58,649 nucleotides of DNA, taken from assembly GCA_945829235.1 (NCBI GenBank), contig CALZUA010000002.1:1-58649 (forward strand), given 5' to 3'. The translations under genes and the position numbers were made by a program. This stretch comes from an uncultured Clostridia bacterium. Its GTDB lineage: Bacteria > Bacillota > Clostridia > Oscillospirales > Ruminococcaceae. The notes under the pieces are model-generated. The model was not told the origin of the DNA. It was given only the letters and a program-made list of their open reading frames with translations, and ran no database searches. Below are positions 34,413-41,927 of the stretch, in pieces. Each line of letters starts with the position of its first letter. Position 1 is the first letter of the stretch.

Positions 34413-35414
34413 TTAAGGCTTTGGCGGGGGATTTGAACAAGCGGGATTGTCGTCTAATTCCCGCTTAACAATTTCGGCAGGATTTTGTTGCGGGTGTTTT
34501 TTTAGTTCATACAAGCACTCTTTATTTCGGTTAAACAACAAAATGTTGTTGAACTCACCCGATTGATACAGGAGAGAAATGTTATTGGGAATTGCCTTTA
34601 CGGTTTCATCGAATTTCTCTCTCGGAACAGCACGCGCTAAAAGTCCAAGTCGTTTCATTTCGTTAAACCTATTGATTGTACTTTGCCAGGAGGCTTGCTT
34701 ATCGGTACACATAACGGCAAGATTAACGGAATAACACGTTTTCTTGAGATATCGGCAGGTGTTCAGCGGAACCGCAGAGGTTCTGCAAGTACCTTCGATA
34801 ATGAGATTATAATGCTCTGAACCTAACCTTTCAATCAATGCGTTCACGATGCTGTTGGAGAATTTTTGTGTGTGATTTGCCGCATTATTGCCGTAAAGGT
34901 TGCAGATAATTTCAAAGTTTGGGTGTTGCTCTCTAAATCTGTCGCCGTCAAGGACAATTGTATTAGGATTTTCGTTTTGAATAATATCGTGAATTGTGGT
35001 TTTACCTGCGCCGCTTTGACCGCCTAAAAGGAAGGCTTGCGGGTTTTTGACAGGCGTTTTATTTTGGGTAAGCATTTTGTAGCATCTTTCAAAAGCGCGT
35101 TTGAAATCGCCTTCGCTGTATTCTGAGCAATTGTCTATTTCGTTATTCATCGCTTGCCTGAGCGGGGTGTGCTCGCGGATAAAGTCACGAATTTCCAAAA
35201 GACGTTTTTCGATGCTATTCAACGCATCAAAATTGTTCTCAAAAGGCAACCTATGGTAGATATCCCACAGCTCGTTTTCCGAAGCCCGAATATCATCGGG
35301 CATTTTCTTGTCCGAATAAAGATAGTTTCTTGTAACAAAGCCGTCCACACTTGCTATAAATTCGTTCAAAATCTCGTGCTTAAACGAAATTTCGTATGCG
35401 TTTGTTTTATCCAT
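34413..35414 (-). CDS. Zeta-toxin-like P-loop kinase
   Basis: 333 residues. The kinase part has Walker A GGQSGAGKTT (131-140) and LDGDRFREQHP (155-165), the place of the catalytic Asp in zeta/PezT toxins, which phosphorylate UDP-N-acetylglucosamine and block wall synthesis. An N-terminal helical extension of about 125 residues could be a built-in inhibitor or partner domain; this is inferred. No epsilon-type antitoxin gene is next to it. GAGGAGG precedes the ATG. It lies between two blocks of small RNA units: ToxI-like ones behind it and divergent ones in front. Confidence 0.82.
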   Translation of the reverse strand: MDKTNAYEISFKHEILNEFIASVDGFVTRNYLYSDKKMPDDIRASENELWDIYHRLPFENNFDALNSIEKRLLEIRDFIREHTPLRQAMNNEIDNCSEYSEGDFKRAFERCYKMLTQNKTPVKNPQAFLLGGQSGAGKTTIHDIIQNENPNTIVLDGDRFREQHPNFEIICNLYGNNAANHTQKFSNSIVNALIERLGSEHYNLIIEGTCRTSAVPLNTCRYLKKTCYSVNLAVMCTDKQASWQSTINRFNEMKRLGLLARAVPREKFDETVKAIPNNISLLYQSGEFNNILLFNRNKECLYELKKHPQQNPAEIVKRELDDNPACSNPPPKP

Positions 35415-35486
35415 AGAAATTCCTCCTCAAAGTGTTTCCAAATAACGGATTATCAACCGTTTTTTTTAATAATTTTGTTTGTTTAC

Positions 35487-35590
35487 TTGACAATTTGAAA
35501 GAAATATGATATAATCATAACAGAATTGTTAAAGACTGAATGGGCTAGGGGATTTTCCTTGAACCCTATGTGCTTTAACAGTTCTGTTTT
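35487..35590 (+). ncRNA. Small RNA unit 1 (most diverged)
   Basis: TTGACA 35487, TATAAT 35510. Outer stem from AGAATTGTTAAAG and CTTTAACAGTTCT, then TTTTT. The inner GGG/CCC hairpin differs from the other units. Confidence 0.65.
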
Positions 35591-35621
35591 TATGTTCGGC
35601 AATTTTTTTTGCTCACACCCC

Positions 35622-35723
35622 TTGACAAAACGGAAACTCCGGTGTATAATGACATAGTAGTCAAGAATGTTTGTTAATTCGGATAATTGTAGTCCCTATC
35701 TTTCAAACATTTTTGGCTTTTTC
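35622..35723 (+). ncRNA. Small RNA unit 2
   Basis: TTGACA 35622, TATAAT 35645. Outer stem AGAATGTTTG/CAAACATTTTT, inner GGA/TCC around TAATTGTAG, T tract. Confidence 0.7.
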
Positions 35724-35733
35724 ATTTAACCCC

Positions 35734-35835
35734 TTGACAAAACGCAAACTTTGGTATATAATAACATCGAGGTCAAGAATGTTTGTTAATTCGGAGTATT
35801 GTTCTCCCCATCTTTCAAACATTTTTGGCTTTTTG
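35734..35835 (+). ncRNA. Small RNA unit 3
   Basis: TTGACA 35734, TATAAT 35757. Outer stem as unit 2; inner GGAG/CTCC around TATTGTT; T tract. Confidence 0.7.
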
Positions 35836-35845
35836 TTTTAACCAC

Positions 35846-35947
35846 TTGACAAAGCTGCCGTTTTGGAGTATAATAATAACGAAGTCAAGATTGTTTACGC
35901 CCTTGGACAATTGTAGCCCAAGCACACGGAACTATTCTTGGCTTTTT
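35846..35947 (+). ncRNA. Small RNA unit 4
   Basis: TTGACA 35846, TATAAT 35869. Outer stem GTCAAGA/TTCTTGGC, inner CTTGG/CCAAG around the AATTGTAG loop, T tract. Confidence 0.7.
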
Positions 35948-35958
35948 CATTTAACCCC

Positions 35959-36060
35959 TTGACAAAACGCAAACTTTGGTGTATAATAACATTAGAGTCA
36001 AGACTGTTAAAAGCCTCGGGCAATTGGAGCCCCTGAAACTTGAACAGTTCTTGACTTTTC
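35959..36060 (+). ncRNA. Small RNA unit 5
   Basis: TTGACA 35959, TATAAT 35982. Outer stem GTCAAGA-CTGTT/AACAG-TCTTGAC, inner GGG/CCC around CAATTGGAG, T tract. Confidence 0.7.
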
Positions 36061-36071
36061 TGTTTAACCCC

Positions 36072-36171
36072 TTGACAAAACCGCGTTTTTGGAGTATAAT
36101 AATAACGAAGTCAAGATTGTTTACGCCCTACGGGAATTCTAGTCGTAGCACACGGAACATCTTGGCTTTTT
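36072..36171 (+). ncRNA. Small RNA unit 6
   Basis: TTGACA 36072, TATAAT 36095. Outer stem GTCAAGAT/ATCTTGGC, inner CTACG/CGTAG around GAATTCTAG, T tract. Confidence 0.7.
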
Positions 36172-36188
36172 GTTTTGCCAACAATCCG

Positions 36189-36626
36189 TTAACCACGATG
36201 TTGGAGAACCACATCTTCCATTACTCGGTGGTTAACCTCCAGCCGTTTCATCTTCTCCCATTTTTCGATTTCGAGAAACGTTGTAGGGCGGGGATTATTC
36301 CGAGCGTATTGCTGTTCCATATTCCACGCCATTTCTTCAGCTTCCTTGTCAATCTGCCGCGGTATCAGCTCCCATTTCAGCCGTCCTTTCAGCGACGGGA
36401 TTTCTTCGGGATAATTCTCCTCCATAAACCTCCGCCACGCTCTGCCGTAGTAGCCGATAGGATTGCTCATCAGTTCCTCTTCTTCCTCGGTCAACCCAAG
36501 CGACAGTTCCTCCAGATACACGAACGTTTCCGGGTCGAGCCTGTACGTCCTGCCGTTCTCGGTTTTAGTTTCGGGGTAGAACATTTGGTCCTCTTCGCAC
36601 CAGATTTGTCTGATTTCCTCTTTCAT
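36189..36626 (-). CDS. TnpV-like protein, free-standing copy
   Basis: 145 residues, 82 percent identical by my count to the nested copy at 7241-7678. It has a moderate ribosome site (GGAGGGC) and its own promoter. Downstream on its strand come sequences related to the PBECR3 3' end, as in the ICE, but the body of that domain is missing. This suggests a decayed copy of the same TnpV-PBECR3 arrangement. TnpV function is unknown. Confidence 0.65.
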   Translation of the reverse strand: MKEEIRQIWCEEDQMFYPETKTENGRTYRLDPETFVYLEELSLGLTEEEEELMSNPIGYYGRAWRRFMEENYPEEIPSLKGRLKWELIPRQIDKEAEEMAWNMEQQYARNNPRPTTFLEIEKWEKMKRLEVNHRVMEDVVLQHRG

Positions 36627-36691
36627 AAAATTGCCCTCCTAATAAAGAATAATTTTTCCGAAGCAAAATTGTTTTTGCTCTTCTAAATATT

Positions 36692-36720
36692 ATTTTACTA
36701 CATTAAACCGCTAAAGTAAA
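36692..36720 (-). promoter_or_regulatory. Promoter of the free TnpV-like gene
   Basis: TTTACT, 17 bases, TAAAAT on the minus strand. The spacer shares the TTAATGTAG/GTGC block with the promoters at 8418-8446 and 38127-38156. Confidence 0.5.
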
Positions 36721-36769
36721 TGCCTTTTATAGAAAAATTTAAAAAAGGGAAGAAGTGCCTAAATTATCC

Positions 36770-36803
36770 GAAAAAGCGGAGAACCTTTCATTCTCCGCTT
36801 TTG
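36770..36803. terminator. Terminator after the second lipoprotein gene
   Basis: AGCGGAGAA/TTCTCCGCT with A and T tracts on either side; almost the same as the hairpin at 23726-23758. Confidence 0.8.
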
Positions 36804-36837
36804 CTATTAAAGCTAAAGGTCATCTTCGGTAATGTAT

Positions 36838-37974
36838 TTAGGCAATCTTGTTGAAATCGCCCTTGAGCTTGTTGCTTAATGCGGTGTCGATGTCCTTCCG
36901 AGCGCCTATAGCAAGTTCAGAATATGAAATTTCCCCGCTTGTCAAGTCAATGACAGGGTTTTTAATGCGCACAATGAGCGCTGCGCCATCAACGGAAGCC
37001 TCTTTAGAGAATGTATAGCCAACATTTGGGTGATAAGTTATATCCATTGTATAAAAGAAGTAGGCGTATTTTGTTTCGGTAATTTTCCCGAAATATCCCT
37101 CGGAGCGTTCAATACCGACATAAGCAGAGTTAAAATTGATGTTATCAAGTTTTCTTATTTCGGTATTACTTGCATAAAGCGCACCTATGTTTATTCCCGA
37201 AACGCCGTTTATGATGCTTTTGTTTGAGTCCCTGTCCATATTGTTGACCTTATTATCAACGAAATCATCGGATATCTTTTTGAGCGCGTCAACATCTTTC
37301 TCGCTCAAATCGTTTGCTGACAAAATGTATTTTTTATCAGCCTGAACGGTGTATTCGCGCGAGGTTTCTTCGATGATGAACTTTTCTTTCAAGGAATTAA
37401 CCGCGTTGTCGTTAAGCGAGATAATTACTTTATCGCCGTTTTTGAATTTTAATCCCGACAATTCTTTGCCGTCAACGGTTTTCACCTGAAAATCATAAGG
37501 AGAACAAGCAGAGCCGCTGTATGAGAAAGTGACAGAACATTCCGGTGATGTTCCGTTAGTTTTAAAGGTTATGTCCTTGAAAATATCGACTTTCTCTTTT
37601 TCTTTCAGCCCCGAAACGGTGATTTCCTGTTCGGCGTTAAGAACAGCAACACCCGCGTTTTCAAGAACGGAGCTGTCAGTTTTGACCTTTACGGTGATTA
37701 CATCGCCGTTCAACAAGCTTCCATTGTTTTCGATTAGTTCAAGTGAAAACGAGTTTACTACGCTTGCGACCGTGTATTCGTTCATTTCACCCAGCAGGGA
37801 CGCTATGAAATTTTTATTTATTGTCGCGGTTGCTTTTCCCGAGCCGCTGTAGCCCTCAAACTTCACGCTCACGCACTCGTTGCAGTCTACCAAAATTGCT
37901 GACTTACAGCCCGTAAAGCAGATTACTGCTCCGAATATCAGAACAGAAAAGAAAGAAATTACTTTTGCTTTCAT
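36838..37974 (-). CDS. Lipoprotein, chromosomal-side copy (paralogue of 23831)
   Basis: 378 residues from the ATG at 37974 (GGAGGTATT ribosome site). Signal peptide and lipobox FTGC as in the ICE copy. The middle third, around residues 150-200, is the most diverged; the C-terminal 120 residues are nearly identical (NKVNNMDRDSNKSIINGVSG shared exactly). The upstream promoter equivalent to the ICE copy has decayed, but another promoter lies at 38127-38156. Function unknown. Confidence 0.75.
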   Translation of the reverse strand: MKAKVISFFSVLIFGAVICFTGCKSAILVDCNECVSVKFEGYSGSGKATATINKNFIASLLGEMNEYTVASVVNSFSLELIENNGSLLNGDVITVKVKTDSSVLENAGVAVLNAEQEITVSGLKEKEKVDIFKDITFKTNGTSPECSVTFSYSGSACSPYDFQVKTVDGKELSGLKFKNGDKVIISLNDNAVNSLKEKFIIEETSREYTVQADKKYILSANDLSEKDVDALKKISDDFVDNKVNNMDRDSNKSIINGVSGINIGALYASNTEIRKLDNINFNSAYVGIERSEGYFGKITETKYAYFFYTMDITYHPNVGYTFSKEASVDGAALIVRIKNPVIDLTSGEISYSELAIGARKDIDTALSNKLKGDFNKIA

Positions 37975-38126
37975 AAAATACCTCCTGAAGAACATTGTTT
38001 TTCCTGATAATAACTTAACTGTAAATAAATGTTAATTTGCTGGTAAAATTCTCCTGATTTTGGATATTCCTCCTCAATTTAGTAGCTTTTTTTAGAATCA
38101 AAACTGCAGTAGTGCTTCTAAAAATC

Positions 38127-38156
38127 ATTTTAGCACATTAAACCGCTAATAGTCAA
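38127..38156 (-). promoter_or_regulatory. Promoter-like site upstream of the second lipoprotein
   Basis: TTGACT, 18 bases, TAAAAT on the minus strand, with spacer bases shared with 8418-8446 and 36692-36720. It lies about 155 bases before the ATG at 37974. The rest of 37975-38220 holds no gene I can support. Confidence 0.5.
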
Positions 38157-38229
38157 TATCAAACTTGTACAAACTTTATTGTTAAATGTGCCAAAATTTG
38201 TGAAACCCGATAAAAGTCACTGTAAACCA

Positions 38230-38315
38230 TTGACAAAAAGTTTTTTATATGATAAAATATTATCGATAAAAGATGTATAGGACAATGACGTCGCGAGATA
38301 TCATTGTCCTATTTT
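38230..38315 (+). promoter_or_regulatory. Promoter followed at once by a hairpin terminator, upstream of the chemoreceptor
   Basis: TTGACA (38230-38235), 17 bases, TAAAAT (38253-38258), then a 12-base stem ATAGGACAATGA/TCATTGTCCTAT and seven T. The gene begins 44 bases later, so the hairpin either ends a short RNA or acts as an attenuator. Confidence 0.6.
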
Positions 38316-38358
38316 TTTGGAAATATTTTGACAGCTTGCAAAATGGGGTGCGATTTAT

Positions 38359-40332
38359 ATGAAAAAAACTCATTCGATAAAGTCAAAGATTGTGGTTTTG
38401 GCAATTTTACCGATGCTTTTGATATCGGTAATTCTGTTGGTGTACGCGTTTGTCGGCGGGATTATGAACACAAACTCGGCGCTGACCGACAGTATTCGTG
38501 AAACAGCAAAAATTTCCGCGCAGGCAATAACAAATCGGCTTGTGGTGTACGAAACCGCGGTTAACGAGGCGGCATCGAACGAGCTGTTCCGAAACGCAAA
38601 CTCCGATACCGACAGCATTATGCAGTTCCTCAACGAGGTCAAGGAAAGAAACGGCTTTTTGCGGATTGGGTTCACCGATAAAAACGGCATCAATCAGAAC
38701 GGCAGTGACTTCTCCGAGCGGCAGTATTTCAAGGATTGCCGCGAAACGCTGAAGCCCGTGACCTCCGACCCCTATGCGTCAAAGGACGGAAACGGCGCGT
38801 TGTCGGTACTGTTTTGCGCGCCGATTTTGCGCGGCGGCAATTTTTGCGGTATTGTGTACGGCGCGGCGGACGCGAAGCTGTTCACAGACATCATCGCAAG
38901 CGTTGTTGTCGGAAATGACGGCAAAAATTTCATCATCGACAACACGGGCACGTTTATTGCTCACAATGATTTTTCCTACGCAAGCAATCTTGTGAATTAT
39001 ATTGAACAGGCAAAAACCGACGCTTCTTTATCGGGGCAGGCGGCAATTATCTCGGAAATTCTGAAAAATCGCACCGGCTCAATGGTGTATAACGACGGCA
39101 AAATGCAACGTATAATGTGCTATGTTCCCATTGAAAAGGGAAGCAAGTGGGTGCTTGCGGTAACGGTGAGCTATTTTGAGTTCATCGGCAAACAGTTGGT
39201 TGGGCTGATTGTTTTGGCAACGGTTGCTATTGTGGTGATAGCGGTGAGCATTGTTCTTATTCTGAAAGCCTCGGCGCGGATTGTCAAGCCTGTTCGCAGT
39301 TGTACAAAACGAATTGAGTTGCTTGCTGAGGGCGACCTGAAATCCGATATGCCTGAAATGGAGAGCTTCAAGTCAAACGATGAAACGGGCATTCTCGTGG
39401 AGTCAACGCGGCGGAATATCCGTCATTTGAACAGTATGATAAGGCACATTTCGGACAGCCTTGAGCAGATGGCTTCGGGTGATTTTACGCACGAAACCGA
39501 GGGCAAATTCCGCGGTGATTTTGCACCGATAAAGGCTTCTCTCGACAACATTGTCGGTTCGCTTCACTCGGTTCTCGCGGATATCGACAGCGCTTCGGCG
39601 GCGATGTCGGAGATATCGGAGCAGGTTGTTGACACATCTTGCAGTCTTGCGGAAGGTGTAAATCACCAGACCGAGCTTATCGGTCAAATCGGCGACACCT
39701 TCGAGGAGATGCGGGAGAGCATCAAGCTGAATGCGGAAAACACCGCAAACGTGCTGGAGCTTGCCTCGAAAACAAAGTCGGGTGTAAAGACAAGCGGCGA
39801 GCAGATGAACGAGCTTCTCGAGGCAATGCGGGAAATGGAAAAATTGTCGAAGGAGATACGCTCGATAAACGACACGATAAGCGACATTGCGTTCCAGACG
39901 CACATTCTCGCGATAAACGCGTCGATTGAGGCGGCGGCAGTCGGTGACGCGGGCAAGGGCTTTACGGTTGTTGCGAACGAGGTCGGGCATCTTTCGGCGA
40001 AATGCGCTGAGTCGGTTTCTCGTACAACCGAGCTTATCGAGCGTACGGTCAAGGCGATTGACAACGGCACGCGGCTTGCGGAAACGGTTTCCGAGTCGTT
40101 TGGCGATGTTGAGGACAACACCGCCGCTGTTGAGATGAACATCGCCGACATCTCGGCTTCCTCGCAGGAACAGGCAGAGCGCATTGAGAGCGTTTCGGAG
40201 AAGATGAACACGATTTCCTCGGTTGTGGAAGCGACAGCGGTTTCCTCCGAAAAATCCGCCGAAATCAGCGAAAAGCTCAAAGACGAAGCCGAAACGCTCA
40301 AGAACATAGTTTCCGGTTTCAAGCTGAAATAA
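38359..40332 (+). CDS. Methyl-accepting chemotaxis-type receptor
   Basis: 657 residues. First membrane span at about 10-32, an extracellular dCache-like sensor domain (about 35-275), second span near 283-306, HAMP (about 307-360) and a long coiled-coil signalling domain. The hairpin tip reads [20 protein letters not shown]; the usual QTNLLALNA...EAARAGE is changed at several places, including loss of the conserved Arg. It would sense a small molecule and signal to CheA/CheW, which are not in the window. The ligand cannot be predicted. Confidence 0.9.
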   Translation: MKKTHSIKSKIVVLAILPMLLISVILLVYAFVGGIMNTNSALTDSIRETAKISAQAITNRLVVYETAVNEAASNELFRNANSDTDSIMQFLNEVKERNGFLRIGFTDKNGINQNGSDFSERQYFKDCRETLKPVTSDPYASKDGNGALSVLFCAPILRGGNFCGIVYGAADAKLFTDIIASVVVGNDGKNFIIDNTGTFIAHNDFSYASNLVNYIEQAKTDASLSGQAAIISEILKNRTGSMVYNDGKMQRIMCYVPIEKGSKWVLAVTVSYFEFIGKQLVGLIVLATVAIVVIAVSIVLILKASARIVKPVRSCTKRIELLAEGDLKSDMPEMESFKSNDETGILVESTRRNIRHLNSMIRHISDSLEQMASGDFTHETEGKFRGDFAPIKASLDNIVGSLHSVLADIDSASAAMSEISEQVVDTSCSLAEGVNHQTELIGQIGDTFEEMRESIKLNAENTANVLELASKTKSGVKTSGEQMNELLEAMREMEKLSKEIRSINDTISDIAFQTHILAINASIEAAAVGDAGKGFTVVANEVGHLSAKCAESVSRTTELIERTVKAIDNGTRLAETVSESFGDVEDNTAAVEMNIADISASSQEQAERIESVSEKMNTISSVVEATAVSSEKSAEISEKLKDEAETLKNIVSGFKLK

Positions 40333-40372
40333 TTTCAATCCATAATTTTATTTTTGAAAACATACTCCGGTC

Positions 40373-40408
40373 AGCCGAGCTTTAAAAACAAGCTCGGCTG
40401 AAACTTTT
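40373..40408 (+). terminator. Terminator of the chemoreceptor gene
   Basis: AGCCGAGCTT/AAGCTCGGCT, a perfect 10-base stem, with a TTTTT tract at 40404-40408. Confidence 0.75.
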
Positions 40409-40504
40409 TGCTGAAGATAATTCAAAAATATCGTGAAAATCTCGCTAAATTAGAAAAAAATTGCAAAAAATGAATTTTTTCTTTTAAAATCTGTCATTTT
40501 GTAG

Positions 40505-40590
40505 TTGACAAATCAAAAGAATGGTGCTATAATATAGACATAGAAACAAAGGCGTTTCGGGTTTTTCCGTTATGCCTTTTTTCTTTTTAA
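40505..40590 (+). promoter_or_regulatory. Promoter plus early terminator-like hairpin for the ATP-grasp operon
   Basis: TTGACA (40505-40510), 17 bases, TATAAT (40528-40533), then AAAGGC/GCCTTT enclosing CGG/CCG, followed by a T tract, just before the first gene. Transcripts must read through it, so attenuation is likely. Confidence 0.6.
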
Positions 40591-40601
40591 TAAGGAAAGA
40601 G

Positions 40602-41927
40602 ATGAATTTTATGAACACACCTGTTGCAGACGCGGGCGCAATCAATGAACTGCTTGCGAGATACGGAGTGAAATTCGGAATTTACAAGAACGGCACGTTC
40701 AAGGAACAGCTTTTCCCGTTCGACGCAATTCCGCGCGTGATAACCGCAAAGGATTTCTCCGCAATGGAAAAGGGACTTGTCCAGCGCGTTGACGCTCTGA
40801 ACCTGTTTTTACAGGATATTTACGCCGACGACAAAATTATAAAGGACGGGGTTATACCGGAGGATTTTGTCTACATTTCAAAGGGATATCTTGCGCCATG
40901 CGAGGGGATAAAGCCGCCGAAGGGTATTTACAGCCACATTTCTGGCATCGACCTTGTGCAGGCGAAGGACGGCGAGTGGTACATACTCGAGGATAATTTG
41001 CGCATACCGTCAGGCGCGAGCTACCCGCTGATTGCACGCGAGCTTTGCCGAATGGCAAGCCCTTACACCTTTGAGAACAGTCACATTGTTGACAACCGAA
41101 ACTACGCGGCACTTCTGCGCGGCGTGATGGATTATGTGAACTGCGGCGGAATTAACGTAATTCTGACGCCCGGAAGATACAACGCGGCTTATTTTGAGCA
41201 CAGCTATTTTGCGGAAAAAACAGGTTCTGTTCTTGTGCAGAATACCGACCTTTTTGTTGAGGACAACATTCTGTATATGAAGGACTATCAGGGCGGAAAG
41301 ACGCGAGTTGGCGCTGTTTATCGGAGAATTTCCGATGAATACCTAGACCCGATGACGTTCCTGCCCGAGTCGCTTATCGGCGTTCCGCACATAATGGACG
41401 CTTACCGCGCGGGAAATGTCGCGATAATAAACGCACCCGGAAACGGCGTTGCCGATGACAAGGGAATTTACTATTTCGTTCCGAAGATGATAAAATATTA
41501 TCTCGGCGAGGAGCCGGTTCTCAAGAACGCGCCGACTTATCTGCCGTTCTACGAGGAGGACAGAAAGTATGTTCTCGACAACCTGGAAACGCTGGTTGTC
41601 AAGGACGTATCGGAAGCGGGCGGTTACGGAGTTGTATTCGGACGGGATATGACAAAGGAACAGCTTGCCGATTGGCGAAAGCTGATTACCGAGCAGTCGC
41701 GCAGGTTTATCGCACAGGAGGTTATTGATTTCATCGATTTGCCGATAACCGACAACGGCGATACCGTTATGAGAAAAGCAGATTTGAGAGCGTTTGTGCT
41801 CTCGGGAGATAAAACGAGAGTTTGGGCAAGCGGACTTACGCGTTTTTCAAGAGTCGCGGATTCGTTTGTAGTAAACTCATCGCAAGGAGGAGGCTTTAAA
41901 GACACATGGGTGCTATCACAAGACTGA
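40602..41927 (+). CDS. Circularly permuted ATP-grasp protein (COG2308 type)
   Basis: 441 residues from the ATG at 40602 (AAGGA 5 bases upstream; the ATG at 40611 is also possible). Typical segments of the circularly permuted ATP-grasp family are visible: GVKFGIYKNG near the start, YILEDNLRIPSGASY near 130, then VVKDVSEAGGYGVVFG near 345. Such enzymes are predicted to join carboxyl and amino groups, making amide or peptide bonds. It heads an operon with alpha-E, transglutaminase and aspartoacylase-like genes. Substrate unknown. Confidence 0.85.
   Translation: MNFMNTPVADAGAINELLARYGVKFGIYKNGTFKEQLFPFDAIPRVITAKDFSAMEKGLVQRVDALNLFLQDIYADDKIIKDGVIPEDFVYISKGYLAPCEGIKPPKGIYSHISGIDLVQAKDGEWYILEDNLRIPSGASYPLIARELCRMASPYTFENSHIVDNRNYAALLRGVMDYVNCGGINVILTPGRYNAAYFEHSYFAEKTGSVLVQNTDLFVEDNILYMKDYQGGKTRVGAVYRRISDEYLDPMTFLPESLIGVPHIMDAYRAGNVAIINAPGNGVADDKGIYYFVPKMIKYYLGEEPVLKNAPTYLPFYEEDRKYVLDNLETLVVKDVSEAGGYGVVFGRDMTKEQLADWRKLITEQSRRFIAQEVIDFIDLPITDNGDTVMRKADLRAFVLSGDKTRVWASGLTRFSRVADSFVVNSSQGGGFKDTWVLSQD

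Larger units (their letters stand above)
35487..36171 (+). repeat. Tandem block of six promoter-RNA-terminator units
   Basis: Six units with a period of about 112 bases (the first step is 135). Each has TTGACA, exactly 17 bases, TATAAT, then an outer stem enclosing an inner hairpin, then a T tract. On the opposite strand the units read like the end of the PBECR3 nuclease domain (FRVLGLQLSKGVNNLDF in unit 3), with stops, so they are not coding. The block is divergent from the zeta-like gene and faces the TnpV-like gene. Confidence 0.8.

Noticed and set aside
35641-36180. Minus-strand coding of PBECR3 remnants as live genes
   Set aside because: Each unit is interrupted by stop codons or lacks a start, and only about 35 codons of the domain remain.
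38230-38315. Cyclic-di-GMP riboswitch before the chemoreceptor
   Set aside because: The leader is far too short and lacks the conserved GEMM core; only a simple hairpin terminator is present.
39403-40338. Long minus-strand frames opposite the chemoreceptor
   Set aside because: Shadow of the receptor's coiled-coil codons; no start signals and no family resemblance.
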